A DNA stretch of 64,000 nt from Stappia sp. (GTDB taxonomy: Bacteria > Pseudomonadota > Alphaproteobacteria > Rhizobiales > Stappiaceae). The position numbers and the translations under genes were made by a program. Location: contig NZ_CP157793.1 of assembly GCF_040110915.1 (NCBI RefSeq), positions 2,554,939 to 2,618,938 of the forward strand, given 5' to 3'. This document shows positions 9,554 to 18,595 of this stretch, piece by piece. Below the pieces are notes generated by a model that worked only from the letters and a program-made list of their open reading frames with translations, did no database searches and was not told where the DNA came from. Numbering within the stretch: position 1 is the first letter of the stretch; the number at the start of each line of letters is the position of its first letter.

Positions 9554-10999
9554 ATGGTGAGCGGACGCCAGACGCTCGGATCGATCGAGCGCACCCTCGG
9601 CGAGATCCGGCGCGAGGAAGACGGGGTGAAGCGGCGCGTCGACGAGGCGATGCGCGCGTTGAACGACCTGCGCACGGCGGAGCTCGAGGCGTTCCGCGAG
9701 TTGGCCCGCTTTCGTCTCAAGGACGGCGGCAAGCATGCCTTCGGCCAGCGCATCGATCGCGACGAGGCGGCGGCGCGCGCGCGGCTCGATCAGCGCGAGC
9801 TCGCCCTGTCGTCGCTGCGGGCCGAGGTGGCCGCGCATGAAGGCGAGATCGCCACGCTGACCGAGGAGCGCCGCAAGCTGACGCGCGAGCGCGACGCGGC
9901 GAGCGACCGGCTCGATGCGCTGCTGGAAGACGTGGACGCGCGTCTGGCGCAGGACCCCGCCTTCGCCGCGCAGAGCGAGCGCGCGCAGGCCGCGCGCGCC
10001 ACCGCCGAGGCCGCCCGCGCCAAGGCGACCCAGGCCGAGGCCGACCGGGCGGAGAAGGGCCGCGCCTATGAGGACGATCCGCTGTTTCTCTATCTGTGGC
10101 AGCGCGACTTCGGCACGTCGTCCTACGCCTCCGGCGGGCTCGTGCGCCTGCTCGATCGCTGGGTGGCCGGGTTGATCCGCTATCAGGACGCACGGCCCAA
10201 CTACGCGATGCTGCAGCAGATCCCGGAGCGGCTGGCCGCCTACGCCAGCGACCGCGAGGCGGAAGCCGCCGAGGAGGAAGCCGAACTGGGCCGCCTGTCG
10301 CGCGCAGCCGCCGCCGATCTCGCCGGCGAGGATCTCGCCGCCAGGATCGAGGCCACGGACGCGCGCATCGAGGAAATCACGGGTAAGCTGGAGGCGCTCG
10401 AAGCCGCGCTGGAGGATCTTTCCGCGCGCGAACAGCCGTTTCTCGCCGGCACGGACACCGATTTCAAGGAAGCCGAGGCCGCGCTGCTGCGATCGCTGCG
10501 CTCGGAGGACCTCTCGACCCTTTATCAGGAGGCGTTGGCGACCCCTTCGCCCAAGGACGAGCGCATCGTCGCCCGGCTGAAGGACCTCGACCGCGACATC
10601 GACCGTCTCGCCCGCACCATCGAGGCCGAGCAGGCCTCGCTCGCCGATCTCGCCCGGCGCCGCGACGATCTCGCCAAGCTCGCCCGGCGCTTCCGCCGCA
10701 ATCGCTACGACACCTGGGAGACGACCTTCGACGACGACAGTCTCACCGGCGTCCTGCTCGGGGAACTGGCCAAGGGCGCGCTCTCCGGCGCGGACTACTG
10801 GACCCGGGCGAAGAAGTCGCGCCGCCGGCGCGGGCGCCACGGCCGCAACGTCGGCTTTCCCGGCGGCATCGGCCTGCCGGGCTCCATGGGCGGGACCTTT
10901 CCCGGTCCCGGCGACGGAGACACGGGCTTCGGCGGTGGCGGATTCGGCTCGGGCGGGGGCTTCGGCGGCGGCGGCTTCGAGACCGGCGACACATTCTGA
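9554..10999 (+). CDS. coiled-coil protein with glycine-rich C-terminal tail
   Basis: 481 aa with no signal peptide. Heptad-rich coiled coils cover about residues 5-170, including LRAEVAAHEGEIATLTEERRK. A short conserved-looking segment follows around 180-225 (DPLFLYLWQRDFGTSSYASGG), then a second coiled-coil block at about 235-390. After FRRNRYDTWETTFDDDSL comes a basic patch RRRRGRHGRN and a Gly-rich tail (FGGGGFGSGGGFGGGG). Such a tail is seen in TPM/YgcG-type membrane proteins, but the rest does not match them. It is the third gene of the 7296-10999 set. Function unknown. Confidence 0.85.
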   Translation: MVSGRQTLGSIERTLGEIRREEDGVKRRVDEAMRALNDLRTAELEAFRELARFRLKDGGKHAFGQRIDRDEAAARARLDQRELALSSLRAEVAAHEGEIATLTEERRKLTRERDAASDRLDALLEDVDARLAQDPAFAAQSERAQAARATAEAARAKATQAEADRAEKGRAYEDDPLFLYLWQRDFGTSSYASGGLVRLLDRWVAGLIRYQDARPNYAMLQQIPERLAAYASDREAEAAEEEAELGRLSRAAAADLAGEDLAARIEATDARIEEITGKLEALEAALEDLSAREQPFLAGTDTDFKEAEAALLRSLRSEDLSTLYQEALATPSPKDERIVARLKDLDRDIDRLARTIEAEQASLADLARRRDDLAKLARRFRRNRYDTWETTFDDDSLTGVLLGELAKGALSGADYWTRAKKSRRRRGRHGRNVGFPGGIGLPGSMGGTFPGPGDGDTGFGGGGFGSGGGFGGGGFETGDTF

Positions 11000-11217
11000 C
11001 CGCGATCCGCACGCAGGGTCGGCCCGACACGCGCGATCCGGCACCGCGCGCCGGGTAACGTTACGCGGGATGCTGCGGCCAAGAGGGTTTGTTAACCTTG
11101 CTGGCGCATCGTCGGAACCGTTTGACAGAGTTTGACAGACAGGACCGCCGACCCCGCAGCCGCCGATCCGGCGCACAGCGGGTGCGCGCGAGCGGCCCAA
11201 CGCAAGGGTTTTCCGCC

Positions 11218-11727
11218 ATGATGTTTCGCGTTTTCGTCGTCGTGACCGCCGCGCTGGCGCTTGCCGCGTGCCAGTCGAGCCGCCGTCCGTCGGCGGATGT
11301 CGAACCGCAACAGGCCGTGCTCACAGTCCCGGCCGGGGCGCAATCCGTCACCGTCCGGGCCGACCCCGACACGATCCGCCAGACCATCCTGGCCAGCGCG
11401 ACCGAACGCGGCACGCCGATCGCGCAGAACCAGCCCAACATGGTGGTGCTCGAACGGGTCGTCACCGAGCCCAATCCGGCGCTCGATTCCGAATTCGGCC
11501 CCTCCGACAACGGCGACCGCAAGTTCCGCATCCGCATCCGCTTCCAGGGCAAGGAGTGCGACACGCTGGTGGTGCAGGACGTCTTCGTCGTCAACAATGC
11601 GGGCACGGCGCTGGAACAGGTCTTCGCGCTCACCCAGCCGGAATACAATCCGCGCCAGAGCCTGCTCAACATGAAGCAGAAGGCCGAGCGCTTCGGCGGC
11701 TGCGGCGCACCCGGCGCCGGCGCCTGA
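11218..11727 (+). CDS. small putative lipoprotein
   Basis: 169 aa with a type II signal peptide: MMFRVFVVVTAALALAAC, lipobox LAAC with C18 as the lipidated cysteine. The mature part has one beta-rich domain (SVTVRADPDTIRQTILASA, FRIRIRFQGKECDTLVVQD) and two further cysteines. The open frame extends upstream to 11089, but that extension is basic and would bury the lipobox, so the ATG pair at 11218/11221 was chosen. Probably located on the outer or inner membrane. Family not recognised. Confidence 0.75.
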   Translation: MMFRVFVVVTAALALAACQSSRRPSADVEPQQAVLTVPAGAQSVTVRADPDTIRQTILASATERGTPIAQNQPNMVVLERVVTEPNPALDSEFGPSDNGDRKFRIRIRFQGKECDTLVVQDVFVVNNAGTALEQVFALTQPEYNPRQSLLNMKQKAERFGGCGAPGAGA

Positions 11728-11759
11728 GGCGCGATTTCCCGCAAGCTTGAGAATCGTCG

Positions 11760-11945
11760 GAGGGCGCCGGGTATCCCTGCGTCCCTGACACAGTCCCGGG
11801 ACACGCCAGTTCCCGCGACACGCCAGTGCGCCTGACGCGCGTTCGCCAGCCCCATCCCCACCCGACCGCCCCGGAGACGGGCAATGCCTGGGTCATGCCC
11901 GCGCATGCAGGCGTCCGGCCCATGAATGCATCAAGGCCCGCCCGC
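11760..11945. repeat. short repeats and imperfect palindrome between lipoprotein gene and cckA
   Basis: The convergent gap contains two direct copies of GACACGCCAGT 17 bases apart near 11801-11829 and an imperfect palindrome around GCCCGCGCATGCAGGC near 11898. Read on the minus strand it gives the phrase RTPACAGMT, which is familiar from short interspersed intergenic repeats in alphaproteobacterial genomes. No gene is visible. Confidence 0.3.
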
Positions 11946-11986
11946 ACGTCGGCAAGCGCGACCGCCGGCCAGGGCGGTGCCGGCGC

Positions 11987-14536
11987 TCAGGTCGCCAGCA
12001 CGTCCTTCACCACGGTGGCCAGCTGCTTCAGCGTGAAAGGCTTGGGCAGGAACGAGAATTTCTCGTTCTCCGGCAGGTTCTTCTCGAAGGCGTCCTCGGC
12101 ATAGCCGGACACGAAGATGATCTTGAGATCGGGCCGCGTCTTGCGCAACTCGCGCAGGAGCGACGGCCCGTCCATCTCCGGCATCACCACGTCGGAGACC
12201 ACGAGATCGACGTCGCCGCCGGTCTCTTCCATGATCTCCAGCGCCTCCGCGCCGCTCGATGCCTCATGCACCGTGTAGCCGCGCGACGTCAGCGCGCGCG
12301 CGGCGAACGCCCGCACGGCCTCCTCGTCCTCCACCAGAAGGATGGTGGCGGAGCCGGTGAGATCGGCAAGCGGCTGCTGCTCCACCTGCTTGACCTCGGT
12401 TTCCGCACCCTCCTCGCGCACGTGGCGCGGCAGAAAGATGCGGAAGGTGGTCCCTTCGCCGATCTCGCTGGCACAGAAAATGAAACCGCCGGTCTGCTTG
12501 ACGATGCCATAGACGGTGGAGAGCCCCAGACCGGTGCCCTTGCCGACGTCCTTGGTCGAGAAGAACGGCTCGAAGATCTTCTCCATCACCTCCGGCGTCA
12601 TGCCGGTTCCGGTGTCGACCACTTCGGTCAGCACATATTCGCCCGCCGGCATTCCTCGCGTGTTGTCGTAGGTCTTGGAGTCGTCCTCGGACACATTGAG
12701 CGTGCGGATCGTCAGCCGGCCGCCCTCGGGCATGGCATCGCGGGCGTTGACCGCCAGATTCACGATCACCTGCTCGAGCTGGTTGAGATCGGCCATCACC
12801 GGCCACAGGTCGCGCCCGTGCACGACCTTGAGCTCCACCTTCTCGCCCAGCAGCCGGTCGAGCAGGATCGACAGGTCGGCGAGCACGTCGTTGAGCGCCA
12901 GTTCCTTGGGCCGGAGCGTCTGGCGGCGCGAGAACGCCAGCAGCTGCCGCACGAGGCCGGCGGCGCGATTGGCGTTCTGCTTGATGTTCATGATGTCCTG
13001 GAAGGACGGATCGCTCGGCCGGTGGCTCGCCAGCAGCAGGTCGGAAAAGCCGATGATCGCGGTCAGGACGTTGTTGAAGTCATGCGCCACGCCGCCGGCG
13101 AGCTGGCCGATGGCCTGCATCTTCTGCCCCTGCGCGAACTGCGCCTCCAGGACCCGCTGCGCCGTCGTTTCCAGAACGTAGACGATGGCCGCATCGCCGT
13201 CGTCCTCGCCGTCGCGCACCGCCGAGACATAGACGGTCGCCGAGCGCCCCTCCTCGCGCTCGTCCAGCCGCACCTCGACCGGCGGGATCTCGCTCTGCCC
13301 GTCGGCGGCCGCCGCCAGCGCCTCCTGAAGCGCGGGCCGCGAGGTGCCGGTGACGAGATCCACCATCTTCGCCGCGCCGGACCCGCCCTCGCTGACGCCG
13401 AACAGGCGCACGAAGGGGGCGTTGGTCTTCTGGATCTGGCCGTCGCGCCCGATGGAGGCGATGGCGATCGGCGTGTTGTTGAAGAAGCGGGCGAAGCGCA
13501 CTTCCGACGAGCGCAGCGCCTCCGAGGCGTCCTCGCCCTTGGAGCGGTTGAGTACCAGCGAGCGGCTTTCGCCGGCCAGCCCCTTGGCCCCGAAGGGCAC
13601 GCGATGCAGGATCCGCGCGGGGATGCTGCGCCCGTTGCGCGCGACGAGATCGAGATCGAAGGTCTCGTTCTTCACTTCGCCCGGCTGCCCCTGCATGGAG
13701 AGCAGAAGTTCGGCGCCATCCCCGCGAATGAAGTCGGAGAGCGCCACCGTGCCGGTCTTGAAGGTGACGAGATCGTAGCCGAGCCAGTCGGCGAGCGTGG
13801 CGTTGAGATAGACGAGACGGCCCGCCGCATCGCAGGAAAAGAAACCCGCCGGCGCGTGATCGAGGAAATTGATCACCCGCTGCAGCTCCTGGAAGGAGGT
13901 CTCCTGCTCGGTGCGGTGCGCGCTGATGTCGGCGATCTGCCACACGATACAGGCGCGCGTGTCCTTGCCCCCGGACGCCTTCGGCAGGTCGAGCGGGCGC
14001 ACGCGTACCCGGTACCAGCACGGCGGCCCGTCCTCGGCGCCGAGCGCATGCGACAGGCGGATTTCCTCCTCGCCGCCGCGCGCGTCCTCGGCGGCGCGGG
14101 CAAGATGAAAGATCGCGTCCGTGGCGCCCGCGTCATGCGAGAAGACCCGTTCCACGCCGCGCACGTCGCTCGTGGACGCCGCCCCGACGATCCGCGCGTA
14201 GGCGGCGTTGGCGTAAACGATGCGCCCGTCGCGCTCGGTGACGAGCACGCCCTCGTCGAGCGTGTTGACGAAGGCCGCGGGCACCGGGCTCGGGGGCGTG
14301 CGCATGGTGAAGCGCACCAGCCCGATCGCCGCGGCGAAGAGGGAGAAGATGCCGATCACGGCGAGCGTGCCGAGCAGCGCCAGCACATAGGGCTCGGCCC
14401 GTTCGCGCGTCATGAAGGCAAAGGCGACGGCAGCCGCCACCAGGGCCAGCGCCAGGAGAATGAGAAGGCTGATGCTGCCGGAGCGCTCCGGCCGGTCAAG
14501 GGCCGGCCCCTTCGGGCCGGAATCCGTCTCGTTCAT
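11987..14536 (-). CDS. cckA: cell-cycle hybrid histidine kinase CckA
   Basis: CckA (849 aa) is the inner-membrane hybrid kinase that, through ChpT, phosphorylates CtrA. Order: two transmembrane helices (about 20-42 and 52-72); PAS domains (about 88-200, 220-330 and 350-460); DHp box with H485 in [17 protein letters not shown]; HATPase_c with [14 protein letters not shown] and [13 protein letters not shown]; and a C-terminal receiver [11 protein letters not shown] with phospho-acceptor D782 in [12 protein letters not shown]. Length and order equal the family. It lies 71 bases after flhB on the same strand, so it may be cotranscribed with the flgB operon, whose promoter region carries a CtrA box. 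That would put the kinase under the regulator it feeds. Confidence 0.93.
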   Translation of the reverse strand: MNETDSGPKGPALDRPERSGSISLLILLALALVAAAVAFAFMTRERAEPYVLALLGTLAVIGIFSLFAAAIGLVRFTMRTPPSPVPAAFVNTLDEGVLVTERDGRIVYANAAYARIVGAASTSDVRGVERVFSHDAGATDAIFHLARAAEDARGGEEEIRLSHALGAEDGPPCWYRVRVRPLDLPKASGGKDTRACIVWQIADISAHRTEQETSFQELQRVINFLDHAPAGFFSCDAAGRLVYLNATLADWLGYDLVTFKTGTVALSDFIRGDGAELLLSMQGQPGEVKNETFDLDLVARNGRSIPARILHRVPFGAKGLAGESRSLVLNRSKGEDASEALRSSEVRFARFFNNTPIAIASIGRDGQIQKTNAPFVRLFGVSEGGSGAAKMVDLVTGTSRPALQEALAAAADGQSEIPPVEVRLDEREEGRSATVYVSAVRDGEDDGDAAIVYVLETTAQRVLEAQFAQGQKMQAIGQLAGGVAHDFNNVLTAIIGFSDLLLASHRPSDPSFQDIMNIKQNANRAAGLVRQLLAFSRRQTLRPKELALNDVLADLSILLDRLLGEKVELKVVHGRDLWPVMADLNQLEQVIVNLAVNARDAMPEGGRLTIRTLNVSEDDSKTYDNTRGMPAGEYVLTEVVDTGTGMTPEVMEKIFEPFFSTKDVGKGTGLGLSTVYGIVKQTGGFIFCASEIGEGTTFRIFLPRHVREEGAETEVKQVEQQPLADLTGSATILLVEDEEAVRAFAARALTSRGYTVHEASSGAEALEIMEETGGDVDLVVSDVVMPEMDGPSLLRELRKTRPDLKIIFVSGYAEDAFEKNLPENEKFSFLPKPFTLKQLATVVKDVLAT

Positions 14537-14607
14537 GTGTCACCCCGCAGCGCCCGACGGCGCGCGCCTGCCGTTCCAGCTCGTTGTCTCCGGCGACGCG
14601 GCGCCGC

Positions 14608-15684
14608 TCAGCCGCGCCACGATCCGCGTTCCCGCATTCGATAAACGAAACCGATCACTTCCGCCACCGCGCGATACTGCTCTTCCGGCACTTCCTGGTC
14701 GATGTCGAGGAGCGCGTGCAGCGCGCGCGCGAGCGGCGGGTTCTCGATCACCGGCACCTCGTTGTCGCGCGCGATCTCGCGGATCTTCAGCGCGATCTGG
14801 TCCGTGCCCTTGGCCACGCAGATCGGCGCCTGCATGCCCTGCTCGTATTTCAGCGCGACCGCATAGTGGGTCGGGTTGGTGACCACCACGGTCGCCTCCG
14901 GCACCGCCGCCATCATGCGCTTGCGCGACCGCTCCATGCGCAGCTGCCGGATCTTGCCCTTCACAAGCGGATCGCCCTCGGTCTGCTTGTACTCCTCCTT
15001 GACCTCGCGCTGGGTCATCTTCTGTTTCTCGAACCACTTGTTGCGCTGGTAGAGGTAGTCGAGCGCCGCCACGACGGTCATCACCGCCAGGATGGCCGCG
15101 ATGAGCTGCAGGATCAGCTCGCGCGTTTCCTCCAGAAGGACGCCGGTCTCGCGGAAGATCATGGTGTCGATCTCCGCGCGATGCGGCCAGAGAACGGCGA
15201 CCATGACGCCGCTCACCACCGCGATCTTCACCAGCCCCTTGGCGAAGTTGACGAGGCTTTCGGAGGAAAACAGCCGCTTGAAGCCGGCCAGCGGCGAGAT
15301 CTTGTTGAGCTTCGGCTTCATCCGCTCGGCCGACCAGACCAGATTGTGCTGGATCATGTTGCCGATCAGCGCCATCGCCAGCAGCAGCAGAAGCGGCAGC
15401 GCCAGGATGGCGGCGAGCCGGGTCCCCGTGTCCTGCCACAACTCGCCGAGCGCCGGCCCGTCGACGGGAATGTCGTGCGCATGCACCAGATAGCCGCGCA
15501 GCGCGTCGTGCAGGCCGTCGGCGGCCGATGGCGCGAGCATGGCGACCACGAGCCCCGTGCCGAGCATCGCGAACCAGGTGGAGACCTCCTGGCTCTTGGC
15601 GACGTCGCCCTTCTTCAGCGCGTCGTCGAGCTTTTTTTGCGTGGGGTCTTCTGTCTTCTCGGCGTCGTCTGTCTGCTCGGACAT
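14608..15684 (-). CDS. flhB: flagellar export switch protein FlhB
   Basis: FlhB (358 aa) is the inner-membrane export-gate component that switches substrate class after autocleavage. The opening TEDPTQKKLDDALKKGDV is typical. Four hydrophobic segments follow (about 40-58, 90-110, 150-167, 190-210). The cytoplasmic domain holds the autocleavage motif N270-P271-T272-H273 in VVVTNPTHYAVALKY. It follows fliR after three bases, in the order flgB-flgC-fliE-fliQ-fliR-flhB. Confidence 0.97.
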   Translation of the reverse strand: MSEQTDDAEKTEDPTQKKLDDALKKGDVAKSQEVSTWFAMLGTGLVVAMLAPSAADGLHDALRGYLVHAHDIPVDGPALGELWQDTGTRLAAILALPLLLLLAMALIGNMIQHNLVWSAERMKPKLNKISPLAGFKRLFSSESLVNFAKGLVKIAVVSGVMVAVLWPHRAEIDTMIFRETGVLLEETRELILQLIAAILAVMTVVAALDYLYQRNKWFEKQKMTQREVKEEYKQTEGDPLVKGKIRQLRMERSRKRMMAAVPEATVVVTNPTHYAVALKYEQGMQAPICVAKGTDQIALKIREIARDNEVPVIENPPLARALHALLDIDQEVPEEQYRAVAEVIGFVYRMRERGSWRG

Positions 15685-15687
15685 CGT

Positions 15688-16461
15688 CTACCCCGCGATG
15701 AACCGGCCGAACGCCGTTTCGAAATGACTGAGATACCACATCATCATGGTCACCAGCAGGGCGAAGAGCATCACCCCTCCGATGGCGATGTTGAGCGGCA
15801 TGGCGATGAAGAAGATCTGCATCTGCGGCATCAGCTTGTTGAGCAGACCGAGGCCGAAATAGAACACAAGCCCGACGACGATGAAGGGCGCGGACAGGCG
15901 CACCGCGATCTCGAAGATCTCCGCGACCAGCCCGGTCGCCAGTTCCGTCAGATCGCCGATCGGAAGACCGGCGCCGGGCGGGAACAGCTGGAAACTGTCG
16001 TGCATCGCCGCGATGACGAGGTAGTGCAGGTCGAAGGCGAAGACCAGCGTGATGCCGAGCAGCGAGAGAAACGAGCCGATCACCGCGCCCTGCTGGCCGT
16101 CCATCGTCGGATCGGTGGCCATGGCGAAGGCCAGACCCGACTGGGTGGCGATGATCATGCCGGCGATCGACAGCGCATAGGTGATCAGCCGGGCGCTCAG
16201 GCCAATGAAGAAACCGATGGCGAACTCGCTCGCGAACAGGACCATCACACGGGCGAGGGTCGTCGTGGCCGTCACGTCGTAAAGCGGCGTCATCAGCGGA
16301 TAGAAGACCAGCGTCAGCAGCACCGCGATGGCCAGCCGGATGCGCGGCGAGATCGAGGTCTCGCCGAGCGCCGGCATCAGCATCAGCATGGTGCCGATGC
16401 GCGCGAACATCAGCATGAACAAAAGAGCGACCTGCGGCAGAAGCGCGATGTCGAGCGTCAT
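15688..16461 (-). CDS. fliR: flagellar export gate protein FliR
   Basis: FliR (257 aa) is a polytopic core subunit of the FliPQR export channel. The sequence is almost entirely hydrophobic helices, starting FMLMFARIGTMLMLMPALG with the family-typical R-I-G and P-A-LG pattern, and containing FASEFAIGFFIGLSARLITYAL. It is separated from fliQ by three bases and from flhB by three, indicating tight translational linkage. Confidence 0.96.
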   Translation of the reverse strand: MTLDIALLPQVALLFMLMFARIGTMLMLMPALGETSISPRIRLAIAVLLTLVFYPLMTPLYDVTATTTLARVMVLFASEFAIGFFIGLSARLITYALSIAGMIIATQSGLAFAMATDPTMDGQQGAVIGSFLSLLGITLVFAFDLHYLVIAAMHDSFQLFPPGAGLPIGDLTELATGLVAEIFEIAVRLSAPFIVVGLVFYFGLGLLNKLMPQMQIFFIAMPLNIAIGGVMLFALLVTMMMWYLSHFETAFGRFIAG

Positions 16462-16464
16462 GGC

Positions 16465-16731
16465 CTATCCGCCGCCGATGATCAGATCCGCCAGCCGCGC
16501 GGTGTAGCTGTTGAGCGCCTGCCCCATGAAGGGCAGCGTGACGATCAGCGTCACGAAGATCGCCAGGATCTTGGGCACGAAGACGAGGGTCATCTCCTGG
16601 ATCTGGGTCAGCGCCTGAAACAGCGCGATCACCACGCCGACCGCAAGGCCGACGACCATCGGCGGCGCGGCCACGATGATCAGCGTCCAGATCCCCTGGC
16701 GGGCGATATCGAGCACCTCCGGCCCCGTCAT
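16465..16731 (-). CDS. fliQ: flagellar export gate protein FliQ
   Basis: FliQ (88 aa) has two transmembrane helices and is the smallest FliPQR channel subunit. The start MTGPEVLDIARQGIWTLII is the usual FliQ beginning. A longer frame adds only nine unrelated residues, so 16731 is preferred. QALTQIQEMTLVFVPKI is the conserved loop between the helices. Confidence 0.95.
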   Translation of the reverse strand: MTGPEVLDIARQGIWTLIIVAAPPMVVGLAVGVVIALFQALTQIQEMTLVFVPKILAIFVTLIVTLPFMGQALNSYTARLADLIIGGG

Positions 16732-16847
16732 TCCGGCCTCACCATATCGCTTCCGCATCCCCTCGCCCGCGGCCCCGTCACCCTATGCCCCGGCGCGCAG
16801 GCCCGTCCTCATCCCGGCGCGGCAAACGCACCGCCGGCAGAGAGACG

Positions 16848-17162
16848 TCAGATCGGCATGCGCATGATCTCCTGATAGGCGGAGATGACGCGGTCGCGGA
16901 CGGAGACCAGCGTTTCCATCGCGACCTCGGTTTCAGCGACCGCCGTCACGACATCGACGACATTGGCCTTGCCCTGCGTCATCGCCAGCGCCTGCGCGTC
17001 CGACTTCTGCCCCTGTTCGACGACGGTATCGACCGCCGACTTCACCATGTTGGCAAAGTCGGGCGCGCCCGTCGACGCCTTGTCCAGCGGTTTATCCTGA
17101 TTCGCACCGGCGAGCGCGGACGTCATGCGATAGGCGTTGGCGGCAATCGAGGGGATCGACAT
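16848..17162 (-). CDS. fliE: flagellar hook-basal body protein FliE
   Basis: FliE (104 aa) joins the MS ring to the proximal rod and is exported early. The C-terminal amphipathic half, VTAVAETEVAMETLVSVRDRVISAYQEIMRMPI, is the hallmark. Length matches the family. It lies between fliQ (116-base gap with no feature I can name) and flgC. Confidence 0.95.
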   Translation of the reverse strand: MSIPSIAANAYRMTSALAGANQDKPLDKASTGAPDFANMVKSAVDTVVEQGQKSDAQALAMTQGKANVVDVVTAVAETEVAMETLVSVRDRVISAYQEIMRMPI

Positions 17163-17214
17163 GGCGGTTACTCCGGGTACGTGCGGATCGGGCGGGCGCG
17201 AACGTCACGACGAC

Positions 17215-17340
17215 GCGCGGGATTTCAGATGCGCGCGGCATGAGCTCAAGCGCGCGGGATTTCAGGTGCGCGCGGCGCAGGCTCAGGCGCGCGGGATTTC
17301 AGGTGCGCGCGGCGAAAGCTCAGGCGCGCAAAATTTCAAT
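17215..17340. repeat. 37-bp tandem repeat, about 3.4 copies, reaching into the 3' end of flgC
   Basis: Units begin at 17215, 17252, 17289 and 17326 with an exact 37-base period. Each starts GCGCGGGATTTCAG and ends in a GCTCA-type junction; the last, diverged unit (GCGCAAAATTTCA) overlaps the final codons of flgC. Read on the flgC strand, each unit repeats the end of flgC including a TGA, so the array looks like serial duplication of the gene's 3' tail in the flgC-fliE spacer. Confidence 0.85.
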
Positions 17341-17730
17341 GGTCTTCTGCAGCATGCGCCGCGTCGACTGGATCAGGTTGAGGTTGGCCTCGTAGGAGCG
17401 CTGCGCCTCGCGCATGTCGGTCATTTCCACCAGCGTGCTGACGTTCGGCATCTTGACGTTGCCGTTGGCGTCGGCCGCCGGGTGGCCGGGCTCGTAGCGC
17501 TGCTTGAAGTCGGAGCGGTCGACCTCGACGGGACCGAGCTTGACGACCTCGGCATTGAGTTCGCGGTCCAGCGTGGTGCGAAAGGTCGGGATCTTGCGCC
17601 GGTAGGGATCGTCCTCCGGGGTGCGCCCGGTGGAATCCGCGTTGGCGATGTTTTCGGCGATGATCCGCATGCGCCCGTTCTGGGCCTTCAGGCCCGTGGC
17701 GGCGACGAAGATCGACTTCATGAAATCCAC
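17320..17730 (-). CDS. flgC: flagellar basal-body rod protein FlgC
   Basis: FlgC (136 aa) is a proximal rod subunit. N-terminal rod motif: IFVAATGLKAQNGRMRIIAENIANADST. C-terminal rod helix: MTDMREAQRSYEANLNLIQSTRRMLQKTIEILRA. The last codons lie in the first unit of the 37-bp tandem repeat. flgB is 47 bases upstream in the same operon. Confidence 0.97.
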   Translation of the reverse strand: MDFMKSIFVAATGLKAQNGRMRIIAENIANADSTGRTPEDDPYRRKIPTFRTTLDRELNAEVVKLGPVEVDRSDFKQRYEPGHPAADANGNVKMPNVSTLVEMTDMREAQRSYEANLNLIQSTRRMLQKTIEILRA

Positions 17731-17777
17731 GGCGACACTCCTTCGCGCTTACCTGAATTCAAGCCGGGGACGCGCCA

Positions 17778-18185
17778 TCACGCGCCACGCGACAGGGCGG
17801 TTCGGATCAGGCCGAGCCCCTTGGTGTAGAGCGAGGTCACGGCCTGATAGTCCATCTGGTTGGCCGTCACCTTCATCATCTGCTCCTCCAGCACCACGGT
17901 GTTGGCGTCCGGTGTGACCTCGAAGCCGGTGACCGGATCGGCCTTTGCCCCGCCGGTTTCGCGAAGCATGGAGCCCTTGAGGTGACCGCTGCTGGTGCGC
18001 GCCGTCTCGATGCCGACCGTGCGCGCCCGCAGCGCGGTTTCGAAGGAGAATTCCTCCAGATCGCGCCCGCGGTAGCCGGGCGTATCCGCATTGGCGACAT
18101 TTTCGGCCAGCACGCCCTGGCGGCTTTGATGCCACTGCATCTTCGCCTTCAGCGCCTGGAAGAGATTGAGATCAGTGATCGCCAT
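17778..18185 (-). CDS. flgB: flagellar basal-body rod protein FlgB
   Basis: FlgB (135 aa) is a proximal rod subunit. MQWHQSRQGVLAENVANADTPGYRGRDL is the FlgB signature. The start at 18185 gives MAITDLNLFQALKAKM, as in relatives; an ATG five codons upstream (18200) has GGAG four bases before it and cannot be excluded. It is the first gene of the flgB-flgC-fliE-fliQ-fliR-flhB(-cckA) operon, and a CtrA-type box lies 57-72 bases upstream. Confidence 0.95.
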   Translation of the reverse strand: MAITDLNLFQALKAKMQWHQSRQGVLAENVANADTPGYRGRDLEEFSFETALRARTVGIETARTSSGHLKGSMLRETGGAKADPVTGFEVTPDANTVVLEEQMMKVTANQMDYQAVTSLYTKGLGLIRTALSRGA

Positions 18186-18241
18186 GGTCGCGGTCCGCAT
18201 CCGACTCCGTCATTGCTCGGCAGATCCTGCCGGGCATATGG

Positions 18242-18257
18242 TTAACGGGCGGTTAAC
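18242..18257 (-). promoter_or_regulatory. CtrA-type box upstream of flgB
   Basis: TTAA-CGGGCGG-TTAAC is a perfect match to the CtrA consensus TTAA-N7-TTAAC, followed by a third TTAA at 18260. It is 57-72 bases upstream of flgB, a fitting position for the -35 region of a class II flagellar promoter. The rest of this 410-base gap (18186-18595) holds the palindrome at 18348 and no gene. Confidence 0.75.
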
Positions 18258-18347
18258 GATTAACGAACTGGCAATCTTCGGGCGCGCAAATGCGCCAATT
18301 CGCTCCCGCGCGCGGTGCCCACGCGTTGCAGAGTGCGGGGCGCCTTG

Positions 18348-18364
18348 GGCAAATTTTGCCGCCC
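18348..18364. promoter_or_regulatory. ftr-like palindrome GGCAA-N3-TTGCCGCCC (site 1)
   Basis: GGCAA-ATT-TTGCCGCCC, one of four copies of the same motif in flagellar intergenic regions (others at 28114, 34830 and 55226). It resembles the ftr elements bound by FlbD in Caulobacter. Here it lies between flgB and fliO. I found no good sigma54 promoter near it, so it may act on the CtrA-type flgB promoter instead. Confidence 0.55.
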
Positions 18365-18595
18365 GCGCGCTTCCTTCTTTGTGAGAATCGCGCAAAGCGG
18401 ATAAACAAATGCGGGCGAACGTCGGGATTCGCCACCCGTGTTCCGCGCGGTTCGCAAGCGTCGCGCCTCGCACGGGCGGAAACGGGCCCCGGGCAAACGC
18501 CCGCCCGGGCTTCCGGGAAGCCGGGTCTCAAAAAAACATGCGGCGCCGCGGCTGTGCGTCGCGGCAAAGAGTTTCGAGAAAAAAGGCCGAATGGC

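Noticed and set aside
12266..14644. 792-codon plus-strand open frame
   Set aside because: Antisense to cckA with shadow-type composition.
18269..18284. sigma54 promoter for fliO (TGGCA...GGGC)
   Set aside because: Spacing fits but the -12 part is poor and it lies more than 300 bases from fliO.
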